64,000 nucleotides of DNA from Prolixibacteraceae bacterium (GCA_003506435.1 DOAQ01000025.1:1-64000); one strand, 5' to 3'; shown: positions 45,327 through 56,052, counted from the first letter of the stretch. Notes: a model not told the origin generated them from the letters alone. Made by a program: numbers and translations.

Positions 45327-46553
45327 CTATTTGTTTGCCTGTGCTACTTTTTCCACTTCCCGGAAAACCCGAAGGAAGTTGCCGCCCCATATTTTTTTGA
45401 TTTCTTCTTCAGAGTAACCCCGTTTCAGCAATTCGAAAGTAATGTTGGGAAACTGGCTCACATCCATACAGTCGGCTAGTCCGCCGCCACCATCAAAATC
45501 GCTGCCGATACCCACGTAATCGACGCCCACCAACTTTTTCACATAATCGATATGGTCAACAAAATAGTTGACCGTCGGAAGTTCGTCCAGATAATTATTT
45601 TGCAGAAAATCCCATTGTTCGTGTTGTTTTTGCTTCTCGGCATCGGTCATGGTTTTGTAGCGGGCCCTGTTTTTCCTGAGTTCATGTTCCAGCTTGTAAC
45701 GAGTCAGTGTCGTATCAGGTTCTTTTACATATACATCAAGCAGGCAAATCTGGATCACCCCTCCGTTTTTTGCCAGTGCTTTGATCATCTCATCGCTCAT
45801 ATTGCGGTCGTGGTTACAAACCGAACGAACACTCGAATGCGAGGCAATGACCGGCGCTTTGCTGTATTTTACCACATCGGAAAACGATTTGTCGGAAGCA
45901 TGCGATACATCGATTATCATCCCAAGTTGGTTCATTTTAGTAACCACTTCCCTTCCAAACCCGCTGAGTCCGTTGTGTTCGGGCGCATCCGAATCGCTTG
46001 ATGAGTCACAAATATCGTTATGGTACGAATGACACAGGGTGACATACCGTACCCCGCGATCATAAAATTCCTGTATCCGGTTCATATCTCTGGCTATCGG
46101 GAACCCGTTCTCCATGCCAATATAAACCGCCCGTTTTCTTTTCTTTTCAATGCGCGCTGCATCATCGGCTGTCAAGGCCAATCCGGCCTGGTTGCTGTGC
46201 TTTTCCACCATCGAATGAATTGAATCAAGCATCTGGTTGACTTTGTTGTAAGCTTCTTTGTAATTTTCTTCGGTTCGCGGTTTCTGACTGGTAAACATGG
46301 CAAAAAATTCGGCATCCAACCCGCCCTCTTTCATGCGCGGTAAATCGACCCGGCTCTGCGGGGCATTGTGCTTTTTCCCAATATTAAAATCACTGCTCAA
46401 CAAAGCCCAGGGCGTATCGCAATGCGTATCCACGGTTATTGCCTTTTCGTGAATTCTTCGGGCTTTTTTCCAAAGTTTTTGATCCTCCTTTTTCTCTGCC
46501 ATAGCAGATAACGCACTAATAAGCAGGAAAATAACAATTATTGCTTGTTTCAT
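45327..46553 (-). CDS. Membrane dipeptidase (peptidase M19 family)
   Basis: 408 residues with a signal peptide (ending SAMA). Metal site motifs of M19: TVDTHCDTPW (the HxD pair), the bridging glutamate in GMENGFPIARD, the histidine in IDVSHASDKSF, SHSSVRSVCNHDRN, and YVGIGSDFDGGGG. It is a dizinc dipeptidase that cuts Xaa-Xaa dipeptides, often with D-residues at the second position. The stop is 9 bp from the HAD gene start region, so they probably form one transcript. Length normal. Confidence 0.93.
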   Translation of the reverse strand: MKQAIIVIFLLISALSAMAEKKEDQKLWKKARRIHEKAITVDTHCDTPWALLSSDFNIGKKHNAPQSRVDLPRMKEGGLDAEFFAMFTSQKPRTEENYKEAYNKVNQMLDSIHSMVEKHSNQAGLALTADDAARIEKKRKRAVYIGMENGFPIARDMNRIQEFYDRGVRYVTLCHSYHNDICDSSSDSDAPEHNGLSGFGREVVTKMNQLGMIIDVSHASDKSFSDVVKYSKAPVIASHSSVRSVCNHDRNMSDEMIKALAKNGGVIQICLLDVYVKEPDTTLTRYKLEHELRKNRARYKTMTDAEKQKQHEQWDFLQNNYLDELPTVNYFVDHIDYVKKLVGVDYVGIGSDFDGGGGLADCMDVSQFPNITFELLKRGYSEEEIKKIWGGNFLRVFREVEKVAQANK

Positions 46554-46562
46554 GTATTGAGC

Positions 46563-47258
46563 TTAAAAAATCTTTAATACTTCCGAAATATGAGCAATTT
46601 CCATGAAATTATCCCGATGGTTAGGTTGCTCTGTTTTTTCGTGTTGCCAGATAGTGTGATACGGAACATGAATGCCAAACCCTCCAATATTCAAAACCGG
46701 AATGATGTCCGACTTAAGCGAATTGCCAATCATCAGAAAGTTTTCAGGCTCAATTTCCAGACGCGATAAAAGTTTCAGATAGTCCGACTCCTTTTTGTCG
46801 CTCATGACTTCAACATGGTGAAAATACTGTTCGATATTTGATTTTCTGAGTTTTCGCTCCTGATCGAGTAGGTCTCCCTTGGTTGCAACAACCAGTTTTA
46901 TTCCTTTTGCATGCAAACATTCCAGTACCTGCTGAACATCATCGAGCAAAACAACAGGCTTTTGCAGAAGGTCTTTTCCCAAATTTATAATTTTGCTGAT
47001 AGTTGCCTGCGAAACATGGTTGTCGCTGATACGCAATGCCGTTTCGATCATCGAAAGCATGAATCCCTTTGCGCCATATCCGTACAAATCGAGATTTTGC
47101 ATTTCGGTTTTAAATAGTTCTTCAGATGTTTTTCCCTGCGGGTGAAACTCAGCGAGCAGCTCGCAAAATTGTTTTTCTGTATCCTGAAAATAGGGTTCGT
47201 TCACCCAAAGCGTATCGTCGGCGTCAAATCCAATGATTCTGAAATCTTTTTCTCTCAT
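46563..47258 (-). CDS. HAD-superfamily hydrolase
   Basis: About 231 residues from the ATG at 47258, chosen because the catalytic motif IGFDADDTLW follows at once; the open frame extends to 47471 but would overlap the divergent DUF3810 gene. Motifs: D-x-D-D in FDADDTLW (nucleophile and acid), VVATKGD (motif II), K in DLLDQERKLRK region and SDYLKLLSRLEIEPENFLMIGNSLKSDI (motif IV). A phosphatase of small metabolites. Operon with the M19 dipeptidase. Confidence 0.9.
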   Translation of the reverse strand: MREKDFRIIGFDADDTLWVNEPYFQDTEKQFCELLAEFHPQGKTSEELFKTEMQNLDLYGYGAKGFMLSMIETALRISDNHVSQATISKIINLGKDLLQKPVVLLDDVQQVLECLHAKGIKLVVATKGDLLDQERKLRKSNIEQYFHHVEVMSDKKESDYLKLLSRLEIEPENFLMIGNSLKSDIIPVLNIGGFGIHVPYHTIWQHEKTEQPNHRDNFMEIAHISEVLKIF

Positions 47259-47505
47259 ATCTGTTTTCTGTTTCTGCGGGAATCCCTTATTTTTCTTTCG
47301 GTTAAGCCGTAATTTCTTCTGAAAAAGCCTTTTAAATTCATTTCTGAAAGATTGCCGGAAGTCATGATCAACAGGTTTTTGCTTTTCCATGAACTGTTTT
47401 GAAGTAATAAAAATAATGAATGCAATTTTAGCTCCGTTAATTTGTCGGTTTTTTTTAAGTTTGACCCACATTCATTTAATATTGAAGACGAACCTGCTTT
47501 TTGTG

Positions 47506-48579
47506 ATGATAAAATTATTTTTTAGAAAGTCATGGTTAATCATTTGGCTGGCCGTTTTTACGTTTGCTATCAGCCGTGTATTTTCAGCTTTTCCTGCCAT
47601 TGCGGAACAATTTTATTCGCAGGGTTTTTACCCATTCTTTGCTTCGGTGCTTTCTTTTTACAGCAGTTGGTTCTCTTTTTCACTCGACGATATTTTTTAC
47701 ACGTTACTTATTACCTGCCTGTCGGTTTTAATTGTTCTTGTCATCCTGAAAAAAGTTCAGGTAAAAGAATTCGGGCTGTTATTGATTAATTCACTGGCTG
47801 CATGTTTTGTGCTTTTTTATTGGTTGTGGGGCTTCAACTATTTCAGGCAAGATTTTAATGTACGGCTCGGTATTCCTGAAGTATCTCCCGATAAGCAGGA
47901 ACTGCTCGCGGCACTCGGCAAACTGGTTGACGAAACCAATGCCAGCTATCTGCCGGTTGATTCGATCGACCGGCTGGCCGCTGATTCAGTAATTGAAGCT
48001 TCGTATAAGAAACATGCCGCTGGTTTAAAAATTACCTATCCGTCGGGGATCAGGCAGCCAAAGCATATTACCTACGGAAGTTTTTTTGCAAAGGCAATGA
48101 TTTCAGGTTATTACGGCCCGTTCTTCAATGAGGTGCATGTCAACAACTTCGTTTTGCCGATCGAATATCCGATGGTGCTGGCACACGAAAAAGCCCATCA
48201 ATTCGGGATTACCAGCGAAGCCGAAGCCAATTTCTATGCGTGGCTGGTTTGCACGCAAAGCAGCGACCAACAGGCAAAATACAGCGCCAACCTGTATATT
48301 CTCCGATATTTTATTCACGAAGCTTCACGATTTGAAGAAGCACGGGAAATCGTTAAAAAACTGAGAGATGAAGTTCGCCAGGACTATGCAAAAATACGGG
48401 AACACTGGATGGCGCTGAGAAATGAAAAAATTGACGAGATGGCCGGAAAAGTGAATGATGCATACCTGAAAGCCAATAAAGTTGAAAAAGGCATTGATGA
48501 TTATTCGGGAGTTGTAAAATTTGTGATGGACTACCGGGGACAGCAGGAAAAACAAGGAAATGATTCTTCAGAAAATTAA
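47506..48579 (+). CDS. DUF3810 family membrane metallopeptidase-like protein
   Basis: About 357 residues from the ATG at 47506; an earlier start at 47389 would overlap the divergent HAD gene. Three hydrophobic segments (about 8-28, 60-85, 95-115), then an extracytoplasmic part with LAHEKAHQFGITSEAEANFYAW: HExxH plus a downstream glutamate is a zinc-peptidase-like pattern. DUF3810 is common in Bacteroidota and its substrate is unknown. It is followed by the sigma gene after 66 bp on the same strand, but probably is not part of the SusCD locus. Confidence 0.87.
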   Translation: MIKLFFRKSWLIIWLAVFTFAISRVFSAFPAIAEQFYSQGFYPFFASVLSFYSSWFSFSLDDIFYTLLITCLSVLIVLVILKKVQVKEFGLLLINSLAACFVLFYWLWGFNYFRQDFNVRLGIPEVSPDKQELLAALGKLVDETNASYLPVDSIDRLAADSVIEASYKKHAAGLKITYPSGIRQPKHITYGSFFAKAMISGYYGPFFNEVHVNNFVLPIEYPMVLAHEKAHQFGITSEAEANFYAWLVCTQSSDQQAKYSANLYILRYFIHEASRFEEAREIVKKLRDEVRQDYAKIREHWMALRNEKIDEMAGKVNDAYLKANKVEKGIDDYSGVVKFVMDYRGQQEKQGNDSSEN

Positions 48580-48645
48580 AATCGCCATAACCCGATACAG
48601 GTATTGAGCTAAATTCATTAATTTGCCTCTTATTAAGCAACAGTC

Positions 48646-49191
48646 ATGTCCAGCTTCGACGATATATTCAAAAAATATCATACGCCCCTTTTTCTGTATG
48701 CACGGAAATTTGTAGACGACGAAGATGTTATCCTCGACCTGGTGCAGGATGTTTTCGCCCTATTCTGGGAAAAAAAGAAATTCAGGTTCGAAGAAGAACA
48801 TGTCAAAGCCTATTTGTTCAACTCGGTACGAAATGCCTGTCTGAATTTTTTAAAACACGAAAAAGTAGTCCGGAAACATCAGGAAAACAGGAGTTCGGTT
48901 TTACAGGAAATGGATATCCAATATTATGGAAGCGGCGAGAAGTCGCTGATTGAAAAGGAAAACCTGGAAAAGATTTATCAGGCTATTGATTCTCTGTCCG
49001 ACATTCATAAAGAAATTATTGAACTAAGCCGTTTCGAAGGGTTAAAAAACAAGGAAATCGCCGAACGCCTGAATATTCCAATCCGGACAGTGGAAACAAG
49101 ATTGTTCCGGGCCCTGTCGTCGCTGCGCGAAAAACTATCGAAAAACACATTCCATATATTTCTGAATATCTGCCATCTACCTGCCGGGTAA
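48646..49191 (+). CDS. ECF sigma factor (locus 2)
   Basis: 181 residues: region 2 (DDIFKKYHTPLFLYARKFV, then DLVQDVFALFWEK) and region 4 (DIHKEIIELSRFEGLKNKEI, then TVETRLFRALSSLREKL). It is followed after 78 bp by its presumed FecR and then the SusC/SusD genes, the classic order of a cell-surface-signalling-controlled glycan locus. No long extension at either end. Confidence 0.95.
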   Translation: MSSFDDIFKKYHTPLFLYARKFVDDEDVILDLVQDVFALFWEKKKFRFEEEHVKAYLFNSVRNACLNFLKHEKVVRKHQENRSSVLQEMDIQYYGSGEKSLIEKENLEKIYQAIDSLSDIHKEIIELSRFEGLKNKEIAERLNIPIRTVETRLFRALSSLREKLSKNTFHIFLNICHLPAG

Positions 49192-49269
49192 AAATAATTT
49201 GAAATCTTCATGACGTAATTTTCGGGGCAAAGTTGTATTGATGACAAACAAGCTGAAATTGATTTGAAC

Positions 49270-50253
49270 ATGATCAATACGACTGAATATGAACAATTGA
49301 TTGCGCGCTATCTGAATGGCGAACTTTCAAAGGAAGACGAAGCAGAACTGATCCGGTGGGTTTCTGAAAAGCCGGAGAACAAAACACTGTTTCTGGAAGT
49401 AAAGGATACCTGGGATGCAAGTTCAAAAAACGGGGCAAGAGAAATGGAACAACTCCTTCAGTTTTACAGGAAACAGGCTTCGCACAAGCAAAATTCCCGG
49501 TTCCCCGGATGGGTCTCCGGTATTGCAGCCGCCGCCGTTTTAGTTGTTGGTCTGGTCATCGGCAGCCTTTTCCAGAACAATTATTTTGGAGAGCAAAGTC
49601 AGGTGGAATCATTTTCAGTACCGATGGGTTCCCGGTCACAACTGACATTGGCCGACGGAACTGTCGTCAATTTGAACTCCGACAGTCATCTGAAACTTTG
49701 CAAGAATTTTTCGGTTCAAAACAGGCAGGTTACACTAACAGGCGAAGGCTATTTCGAAGTAACAGCCGACAAGAAACATCCATTCACTGTAAAAACCGAT
49801 AAATTCGATGTTCAGGTTACAGGAACAAAATTCAATGTAAGTAGCTATCCCAACGACAAAAAAATTAATGCCACACTTACAGAAGGACAAATTCAGCTTT
49901 TCACCAAGCATAACAAAACATTCAAACTAAAGCCAGGAGAGAAAATCAGTTTCAACCAGCAAACCATGGAGCCAGTTCTGGAACAAGCGGATATGGAATC
50001 GGAAGTAGCTTGGGTAAACGGGAAGTTTATTTTTAACGAAATACCTTTTTCCGACCTGATCCGGAGACTTGAACGCTGGTATGATGTGAAACTGATCTAT
50101 AAAGGAAGTGAGTTTGATTCGATGGTTTATAGCGGAAAATTTCTGAACCAGGAAACCATCTGGCAGGTGCTGGACGCGTTGGTACTCACCTCTCCTATTG
50201 ATTACAGGAAAAATAATTTCCGGGAATTTGAATTATTATACAAACCAAAGTAG
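49270..50253 (+). CDS. FecR-family anti-sigma factor (locus 2)
   Basis: About 327 residues from the ATG at 49270 (an in-frame TTG lies 6 bp upstream). An N-terminal sigma-binding helix bundle with YLNGELSKEDEAELIRWV, a transmembrane segment (GIAAAAVLVVGLVIGSLF), the FecR domain (MGSRSQLTLADGTVVNLNSDS, VTGTKFNVSSY) and the DUF4974 C-terminus (FSDLIRRLERWYDVKLIY). Links the sigma factor to the STN domain of SusC. Confidence 0.94.
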   Translation: MINTTEYEQLIARYLNGELSKEDEAELIRWVSEKPENKTLFLEVKDTWDASSKNGAREMEQLLQFYRKQASHKQNSRFPGWVSGIAAAAVLVVGLVIGSLFQNNYFGEQSQVESFSVPMGSRSQLTLADGTVVNLNSDSHLKLCKNFSVQNRQVTLTGEGYFEVTADKKHPFTVKTDKFDVQVTGTKFNVSSYPNDKKINATLTEGQIQLFTKHNKTFKLKPGEKISFNQQTMEPVLEQADMESEVAWVNGKFIFNEIPFSDLIRRLERWYDVKLIYKGSEFDSMVYSGKFLNQETIWQVLDALVLTSPIDYRKNNFREFELLYKPK

Positions 50254-50645
50254 TAGCCAAAACTTAATGTTGTTTTGTATCACGACTATTCGCGACAAGC
50301 AACACGTGTTCTTTGATATTCTGAAAGCAACGATTTACATTAAAGGGAACTATTGATAATTAATTCTTCGCCACGGAATTTTTATCAGGTTCACCACAGG
50401 AAGATATGGAATTGGAAAATAAAATCCGGTTTGTATTTATTTTGATAGAATTGAAAATCAGACTGTATGATATGTCTGTTACAATCCTGTTTTAAGAATG
50501 TAATCCAAGCTTAAAGAGTGTTTAACAGGAATGTAACATGATAGGTGTTGCTTCGCATAGGTAATAAAAAGCAAAGGCGGGCTGTCGCCACAACAACCCA
50601 CCTTTTTAACAATCAAATAATTAATTGTCTTAACATTTCAAATTT
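50254..50645. other. 392-bp fecR-susC intergenic region (locus 2)
   Basis: No gene. Contains the leader hairpin at 50573-50607. The upstream 300 bp is AT-rich and probably carries the promoter for susC, but I could not identify a convincing -33/-7 pair. A degraded repeat-like string (CACGACTATTCGCGACAAG) near 50281 has no visible function. Confidence 0.5.
50573..50607 (+). promoter_or_regulatory. Hairpin leader before susC (locus 2)
   Basis: AAAGGCGGGCTG (50573-50584) pairs with CAACCCACCTTT (50594-50605) with two C-A mismatches, then TT. It ends 40 nt before the susC start. On the plus strand a T-run follows, so partial termination (attenuation) is possible here, unlike in locus 1. Confidence 0.7.
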
Positions 50646-53600
50646 ATGAAAAAAAAGCGAAACGAGAAGGATCGTCCTCTATGGATCGATTTTTCTAAAA
50701 TTTATCGAATTATGAGATTAATTTGTTTGTTTATGTTTGTGATGCTGATACAGGTATCGGCATCATCCTACTCGCAAAACACAAAACTCAGTCTGTCGGG
50801 GCAAAACCTGACCATCGAACAGGTGTTGAGCCAGATCGAGGATCAGTCTGAATTTTCGTTTTTCTACAATGTCAAAGAAGTTGACTTATCAAAAGTTGTC
50901 AGCATGAACATTAAAGACCGGCCAATTAATGAGGTCATGGATTTTCTTCTGGATGAAACAGGCATGACGTATACCATTAACAACAAGCTGATCGTCATTC
51001 ATCAGGGTCAGGGAACAGGCCTGAACGGGATTAGTGTTCAACAAAAGCAGGAAGTAAAAGGAAAGGTAACCAATCAAAGCGGAGAACCGGTTCCTGGTGC
51101 TACTGTGGTTGTAAAAGGTTCGACCATGGGAGTCGTTACCGATTTTGACGGGAATTACACCTTGCAAAATGTTCCGCCTGATGCCACATTGGTATTTTCT
51201 TTTGTCGGAATGAAAAGCCAGGAAGTAAAAGTTACCGGAAAAACGATAGTGAATCTCAAGATGGAAGAAGAAACCATTGGCATTGAAGAGGTGGTGGCAA
51301 TCGGTTATGGAACACAGAAAAAAGTGAACCTGACCGGAGCAGTTGACCAGGTAACCAACGAAGTGTTTGAAAACCGTTCGGTGTCAAACGTCACACAAGC
51401 CTTACAGGGTGTGGTACCAAACCTTAATATAACCTTGAAAGACGGGAAACCGTCCCGTTCGTCCAGTTTTAATGTGCGTGGTACAACATCGATTGGACAA
51501 AAAGGTAGTGCTTTAGTTTTGATCGACGGTGTAGAAGGTGATCCTGCCCTGTTAAACCCCAACGATATCGAAAGTGTTTCGGTGTTGAAAGATGCAGCAT
51601 CTTCTGCAATATACGGGGCCAGAGGTACTTTTGGCGTTGTACTGATTACTACAAAATCGCCAACAAAAGGGAAAATAACAGTTAGTTATTCAGGTAATTT
51701 CTCTTTACAAAGACCGGTAGCTGTTCCCGATAATGTAACCGATGGTTATGTTTGGGCCGAACGTTTTCGGGAAGCATACAATGCCTGGAACAACTATTCT
51801 TCTCTTCCAAGTAAAATTAATAAATCGCAGGTATACTCCGATGCATGGTTGCAGACCTTCAAAGAACGCAAGGAACAAGGTATTACCGAAGAAGTTGTAA
51901 CGGAAGCGAACGGGAAATATACGTATTATGGCAACACCGATTATTACGATATATTATACCGTGATCAATCATTTGCTCAGGATCACAATGTGATGATCTC
52001 GGGCGGGAACGAAAAGTCTGATTTCTATATTTCAGGTCGCCTGTACGACTATAATGGGTTATTCGAATACAACTCTGATGTTTATCAGATGGCAAATATC
52101 CGTGCAAAAGGTTCGTTGCAGGTATACGACTGGTTAAGAATCACCAATAATATGGAATTCTCAGATATGGATTATCACAACCCAATCAACGTCGGTGAGG
52201 GAGGTTCTATCTGGAGAAATATTGCTGATGAAGGTCACCCGACATCTCCTGTTTTTAACCCGGATGGCAGCCTGACCATGTCGGCCGCTTATACAGTGGG
52301 AGACTTTATTTATGGCAAAAATGGCATTGACACGAACAAGAAGGTATTGAAAAATACAACCGGTCTTACAGCTAAGTTTTTCAATGATAAACTTCGTGTG
52401 AATGGCGATTTTACATTCCGCAACTATGATAACAACGAAACTCAAAAACGGGTTCCCGTTCCGTACAGCACTCAACAAGGAATAACCACATGGTTGAGCA
52501 CAAAGTACAACGATTTAAAAGAATCTACACGGAATACATTCTACACGGCAACCAACCTCTATGCCGAATATGAGGATACTTTTGCCGATGACCACTATTT
52601 CAAAGGGATGATGGGATATAACTATGAAACATCGGAATACAAATCGACCTACGTTCAGCGTAATGGGCTGTTGTTAGAGGATGCTGAAAGCCTGAACCTG
52701 GCTTTGGGAGAATCAATTGTAACTTCGGCAGGCTATGAAAAATGGAGAATAGCCGGTGCCTTTTTCCGCTTTAATTATGGGTACAAAGACCGTTATTTAT
52801 TGGAATTTAATGGCCGTTACGACGGCTCTTCCAAATTCCCGGAAGACCAGCAATATGCGTTTTTTCCATCGGTATCTGCCGGTTGGAGAATTTCCGAAGA
52901 ACCTTTCTGGAATGTAGACAGAAATCTCTTCTCTGATGTGAAAGTTCGTGCATCGTACGGTTCGTTAGGAAACGGGAATATCGAGGCATATAAGTTTCAG
53001 GAACTTTTGGCTATCAGCACCTCCGGTCGCGTATTGAACGGAGCATTAAACAAATACACGAACAACCCAGCTGTTATTCCCAATAGCCTGACTTGGGAAA
53101 CCGCAACAACTACCGACTTTGGTCTCGATTTTGGCATGGTGAATAGCAAACTGCGTTTCACTGGTGATTATTATATCCGCAAAACAACCGATATGTACAC
53201 TGTTGGTATGACCCTTCCTGAAATATTTGGAGCCGATTCACCAAAAGGGAACTACGCAGACATGACTACAAGAGGGTGGGAATTATCGTTAACATGGAAA
53301 GATAAATTTTTGTTGGCAAGCAAGCCGTTTAACTATGAAGTTCGTGCTACATTACATGATTACAAATCGGAGATTGACAGCTACAACAACTCCACCAAAG
53401 CGTTAAGCGATTATTACGAAGGAATGACCGTAGGCGAAATATGGGGGTACAAAACCGATGGACTCTTCCAATCGCAGGATGAAATTACGGGTTATGTAAA
53501 TACCATTATCAAATCTTCTTCTAACAAAACAATCTATCCCGGAGACTTAAAATTTGTTGACAATAACAAGAGTGGTGCGATTGACTATGGAGACAAGACG

Positions 53601-54182
53601 CTCGAAAAGCCGGGTGACAAAGTGATCCTTGGAAACACAGAACCTCGTTATATCTATAGTTTCATGTTGGATGCCGATTGGAATGGCTTCTTTGTCTCCG
53701 CATTTTTTCAGGGAGTAGGTGAGCAACATTGGTTCCCCGATAAGGAATCGGGTTTCTGGGGACAATACAATCGTCCGTACAACAACCTGCCTACATGGCA
53801 CCTGAACAACTACTGGACCGAAGATAACCGCGATGCCTATTTGCCTCGTTATGCAGGCTATAACGAATCGGTTGGTTATGGCGGCAGTAATGCAATTAGC
53901 GACAGATATTTACAAAATATTGCATATATCCGTTTGAAAAATTTTCAGGTAGGTTATACACTTCCAAAAAATTGGACATCGAAAGTTCACATGGAAAATG
54001 CACGCATTTATGTGAGTGGTGAAAATATTTGGAGTTGGTCTCCTCTGTACAAACACACCAAAGATTTTGATGTAACCAACACAGCCGGATCAGATCCCGA
54101 CTTAACATCAGAAACAAGTGGCGATAATTACAGCTACCCATTGATGAAGAGTATTTCTTTAGGCTTATCTGTAACATTTTAA
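50646..54182 (+). CDS. SusC/RagA TonB-dependent transporter with STN domain (locus 2)
   Basis: 1178 residues. Signal peptide (ending SSYSQ), STN domain (TKLSLSGQNLTIEQVLSQIE), CarboxypepD_reg-like domain (VKGKVTNQSGEPVPGATVVV), EEVVAIGYG, the plug with LVLIDGVEGD and VSVLKDAASSAIYGARGTFG, then the barrel, ending in ISLGLSVTF. Its partner SusD starts 12 bp after the stop. Imports an oligosaccharide or other decorated product across the outer membrane. The three downstream phosphoesterase-type genes hint at a phosphorylated substrate. Confidence 0.97.
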   Translation: MKKKRNEKDRPLWIDFSKIYRIMRLICLFMFVMLIQVSASSYSQNTKLSLSGQNLTIEQVLSQIEDQSEFSFFYNVKEVDLSKVVSMNIKDRPINEVMDFLLDETGMTYTINNKLIVIHQGQGTGLNGISVQQKQEVKGKVTNQSGEPVPGATVVVKGSTMGVVTDFDGNYTLQNVPPDATLVFSFVGMKSQEVKVTGKTIVNLKMEEETIGIEEVVAIGYGTQKKVNLTGAVDQVTNEVFENRSVSNVTQALQGVVPNLNITLKDGKPSRSSSFNVRGTTSIGQKGSALVLIDGVEGDPALLNPNDIESVSVLKDAASSAIYGARGTFGVVLITTKSPTKGKITVSYSGNFSLQRPVAVPDNVTDGYVWAERFREAYNAWNNYSSLPSKINKSQVYSDAWLQTFKERKEQGITEEVVTEANGKYTYYGNTDYYDILYRDQSFAQDHNVMISGGNEKSDFYISGRLYDYNGLFEYNSDVYQMANIRAKGSLQVYDWLRITNNMEFSDMDYHNPINVGEGGSIWRNIADEGHPTSPVFNPDGSLTMSAAYTVGDFIYGKNGIDTNKKVLKNTTGLTAKFFNDKLRVNGDFTFRNYDNNETQKRVPVPYSTQQGITTWLSTKYNDLKESTRNTFYTATNLYAEYEDTFADDHYFKGMMGYNYETSEYKSTYVQRNGLLLEDAESLNLALGESIVTSAGYEKWRIAGAFFRFNYGYKDRYLLEFNGRYDGSSKFPEDQQYAFFPSVSAGWRISEEPFWNVDRNLFSDVKVRASYGSLGNGNIEAYKFQELLAISTSGRVLNGALNKYTNNPAVIPNSLTWETATTTDFGLDFGMVNSKLRFTGDYYIRKTTDMYTVGMTLPEIFGADSPKGNYADMTTRGWELSLTWKDKFLLASKPFNYEVRATLHDYKSEIDSYNNSTKALSDYYEGMTVGEIWGYKTDGLFQSQDEITGYVNTIIKSSSNKTIYPGDLKFVDNNKSGAIDYGDKTLEKPGDKVILGNTEPRYIYSFMLDADWNGFFVSAFFQGVGEQHWFPDKESGFWGQYNRPYNNLPTWHLNNYWTEDNRDAYLPRYAGYNESVGYGGSNAISDRYLQNIAYIRLKNFQVGYTLPKNWTSKVHMENARIYVSGENIWSWSPLYKHTKDFDVTNTAGSDPDLTSETSGDNYSYPLMKSISLGLSVTF

Positions 54183-54194
54183 TCCGTAATTATC

Positions 54195-56033
54195 ATGAAA
54201 AAAATAATCTATCTAATATTGGTTGTGGGGATTTATTTTACCTCATGTGATCTTTATGAGGAGCCTCAAGACGCTGCCGACAAAGATGCAATCTTCAGTT
54301 CGCAAGCCGGACTTCAAACGTATGCCTACTCGTTCTATAACATGTTACCCTCCGGAAGCGATCTGAACCAGATCGAAACTGATTTGGTGGATTTTGGAGC
54401 GATTAATAACATTAATACATTTATCTCAAAAAATTCATACAGCGAAACAAGCAGCAGCGGTTGGTCATGGACAGATTTACGCAACATCAACTATTTTATT
54501 GAAAATTGCACCAACGAGGCAGTGAGTGAAACAGTTCGCAATAATTACATCGGTATTGCCCGTTTTTTCCGTGCATGGTTTTACTACGACAAGGTAACAA
54601 CTTTCGGCGATGTTCCGTGGATCGACAAACCTTTGGACATTGACGATGAAGAGTTGTATGCAGCCCGCAATTCCCGTGAACTGGTAATGGAAAAAGTTTA
54701 CGAAGACCTTCAGTTTGCCTGTAACAATATTACGACTACCACCGATGCAACCGGTTCACTGGTTACCAAATGGGTCGCTTATGCAATGGCTGCACGCGTT
54801 TGTTTGTTTGAAGGTACGTTCCGCAAATATCACAACCTTAGTTTGACCACACCGGCCAATACCTGGTTGCAACGTGCGGTAACCATGTCGGAATATTTGA
54901 TGAATAATTCAGGAAAAAAACTTTACACAGCTACCGGGGTAAAAAAATCGTACCGTGCATTGTTCACAAACGATAATCCATTGACCGACGAAATTCTGAT
55001 GGCCGCATGTTCAAATTCCTCTCTTGGCGTGTTACATCATGCCAACTGGAAATGGACATCACCTACTTATGGAAACCGTTTCAGCATGACCCGTTCGTTC
55101 ATTAACACCTATCTGCAACTTAACGGAACTCCGTATACAAGCAAAACCGGATGGGAAACAGAAGCTTTTTACGATGAATGCCAGAACCGCGATTATCGTT
55201 TATCCCAAACTATCCGTACTCCAGGATATACCCGTGACGGTGAAGTTACTGCTCCTGATTTTGCAGGATATGTACGTACAGGCTATCAACCAATGAAACT
55301 TTGCGTGGATGGGAAAAGCTACGACAATGCTGCACTGAACACCAACGCATTACCTTATTTTCGTTACGCAGAAGTATTGTTGGTTTATGCTGAAGCCAAA
55401 GCAGAATTGGGAACATTAACAGATGCCGACTGGGCAAAAACCATCGGCGCTTTGCGTTCGCGTGCAGGGATTACCGGTGGAATTTCAACAAAACCTACAA
55501 CAGTTGACAGCTACCTCAAATCATACTATTTTCCAAATATATCAGATCCTAGTCTTCTTGAAATCCGCCGTGAACGGGCTATTGAATTGTGTCTGGAAGG
55601 ATTTCGTTTTGATGATTTAAGACGATGGAAATGTGGAGACCTGTTGCTGAAGAGCTGGTACGGGATGTATGTTCCGCAACTCAATGTGCCGATTGACCTT
55701 GACAAGAGCGGAACGTATGATGTAATTTTCTATACTTCAGTTACAGGCCTCACCGCAGCCAAGGCTTTAACCGGCGACTGGAACACTGCCAAAACAACCT
55801 GTGCAACAATTTATGTTGAAGAAGGTGCAGGCAGTTCAAAACAGTTGCAGTTGGTTGAAAAAGTGAGCGGAGCCAGTGGTTATTACCTGACTTGGGACAA
55901 ACCCAATGATTACAAAAGGGTTTGGGGCAACAAACAATACCTGTATCCGATTCCTTCCACTGTAATGGTTAAAAACCCGAACATTGTTCAGAACACCGGT
56001 TGGGAAAACGGCGGAACCAACGATGGAAATTAA
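54195..56033 (+). CDS. SusD/RagB family lipoprotein (locus 2)
   Basis: 612 residues. Lipoprotein signal (IYFTSC, lipidated C18), SusD core landmarks FFRAWFYYDKVTTFGDVPW and FRYAEVLLVYAEAKAELG, then LLEIRRERAIELCLEGFRFDDL; the C-terminus contains YLYPIPSTVMVKNPNIVQNTGW. Partner of the SusC upstream. Followed by a strong terminator at 56053-56099. Confidence 0.96.
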   Translation: MKKIIYLILVVGIYFTSCDLYEEPQDAADKDAIFSSQAGLQTYAYSFYNMLPSGSDLNQIETDLVDFGAINNINTFISKNSYSETSSSGWSWTDLRNINYFIENCTNEAVSETVRNNYIGIARFFRAWFYYDKVTTFGDVPWIDKPLDIDDEELYAARNSRELVMEKVYEDLQFACNNITTTTDATGSLVTKWVAYAMAARVCLFEGTFRKYHNLSLTTPANTWLQRAVTMSEYLMNNSGKKLYTATGVKKSYRALFTNDNPLTDEILMAACSNSSLGVLHHANWKWTSPTYGNRFSMTRSFINTYLQLNGTPYTSKTGWETEAFYDECQNRDYRLSQTIRTPGYTRDGEVTAPDFAGYVRTGYQPMKLCVDGKSYDNAALNTNALPYFRYAEVLLVYAEAKAELGTLTDADWAKTIGALRSRAGITGGISTKPTTVDSYLKSYYFPNISDPSLLEIRRERAIELCLEGFRFDDLRRWKCGDLLLKSWYGMYVPQLNVPIDLDKSGTYDVIFYTSVTGLTAAKALTGDWNTAKTTCATIYVEEGAGSSKQLQLVEKVSGASGYYLTWDKPNDYKRVWGNKQYLYPIPSTVMVKNPNIVQNTGWENGGTNDGN

Positions 56034-56052
56034 TTAATTTTGGCTTTATATC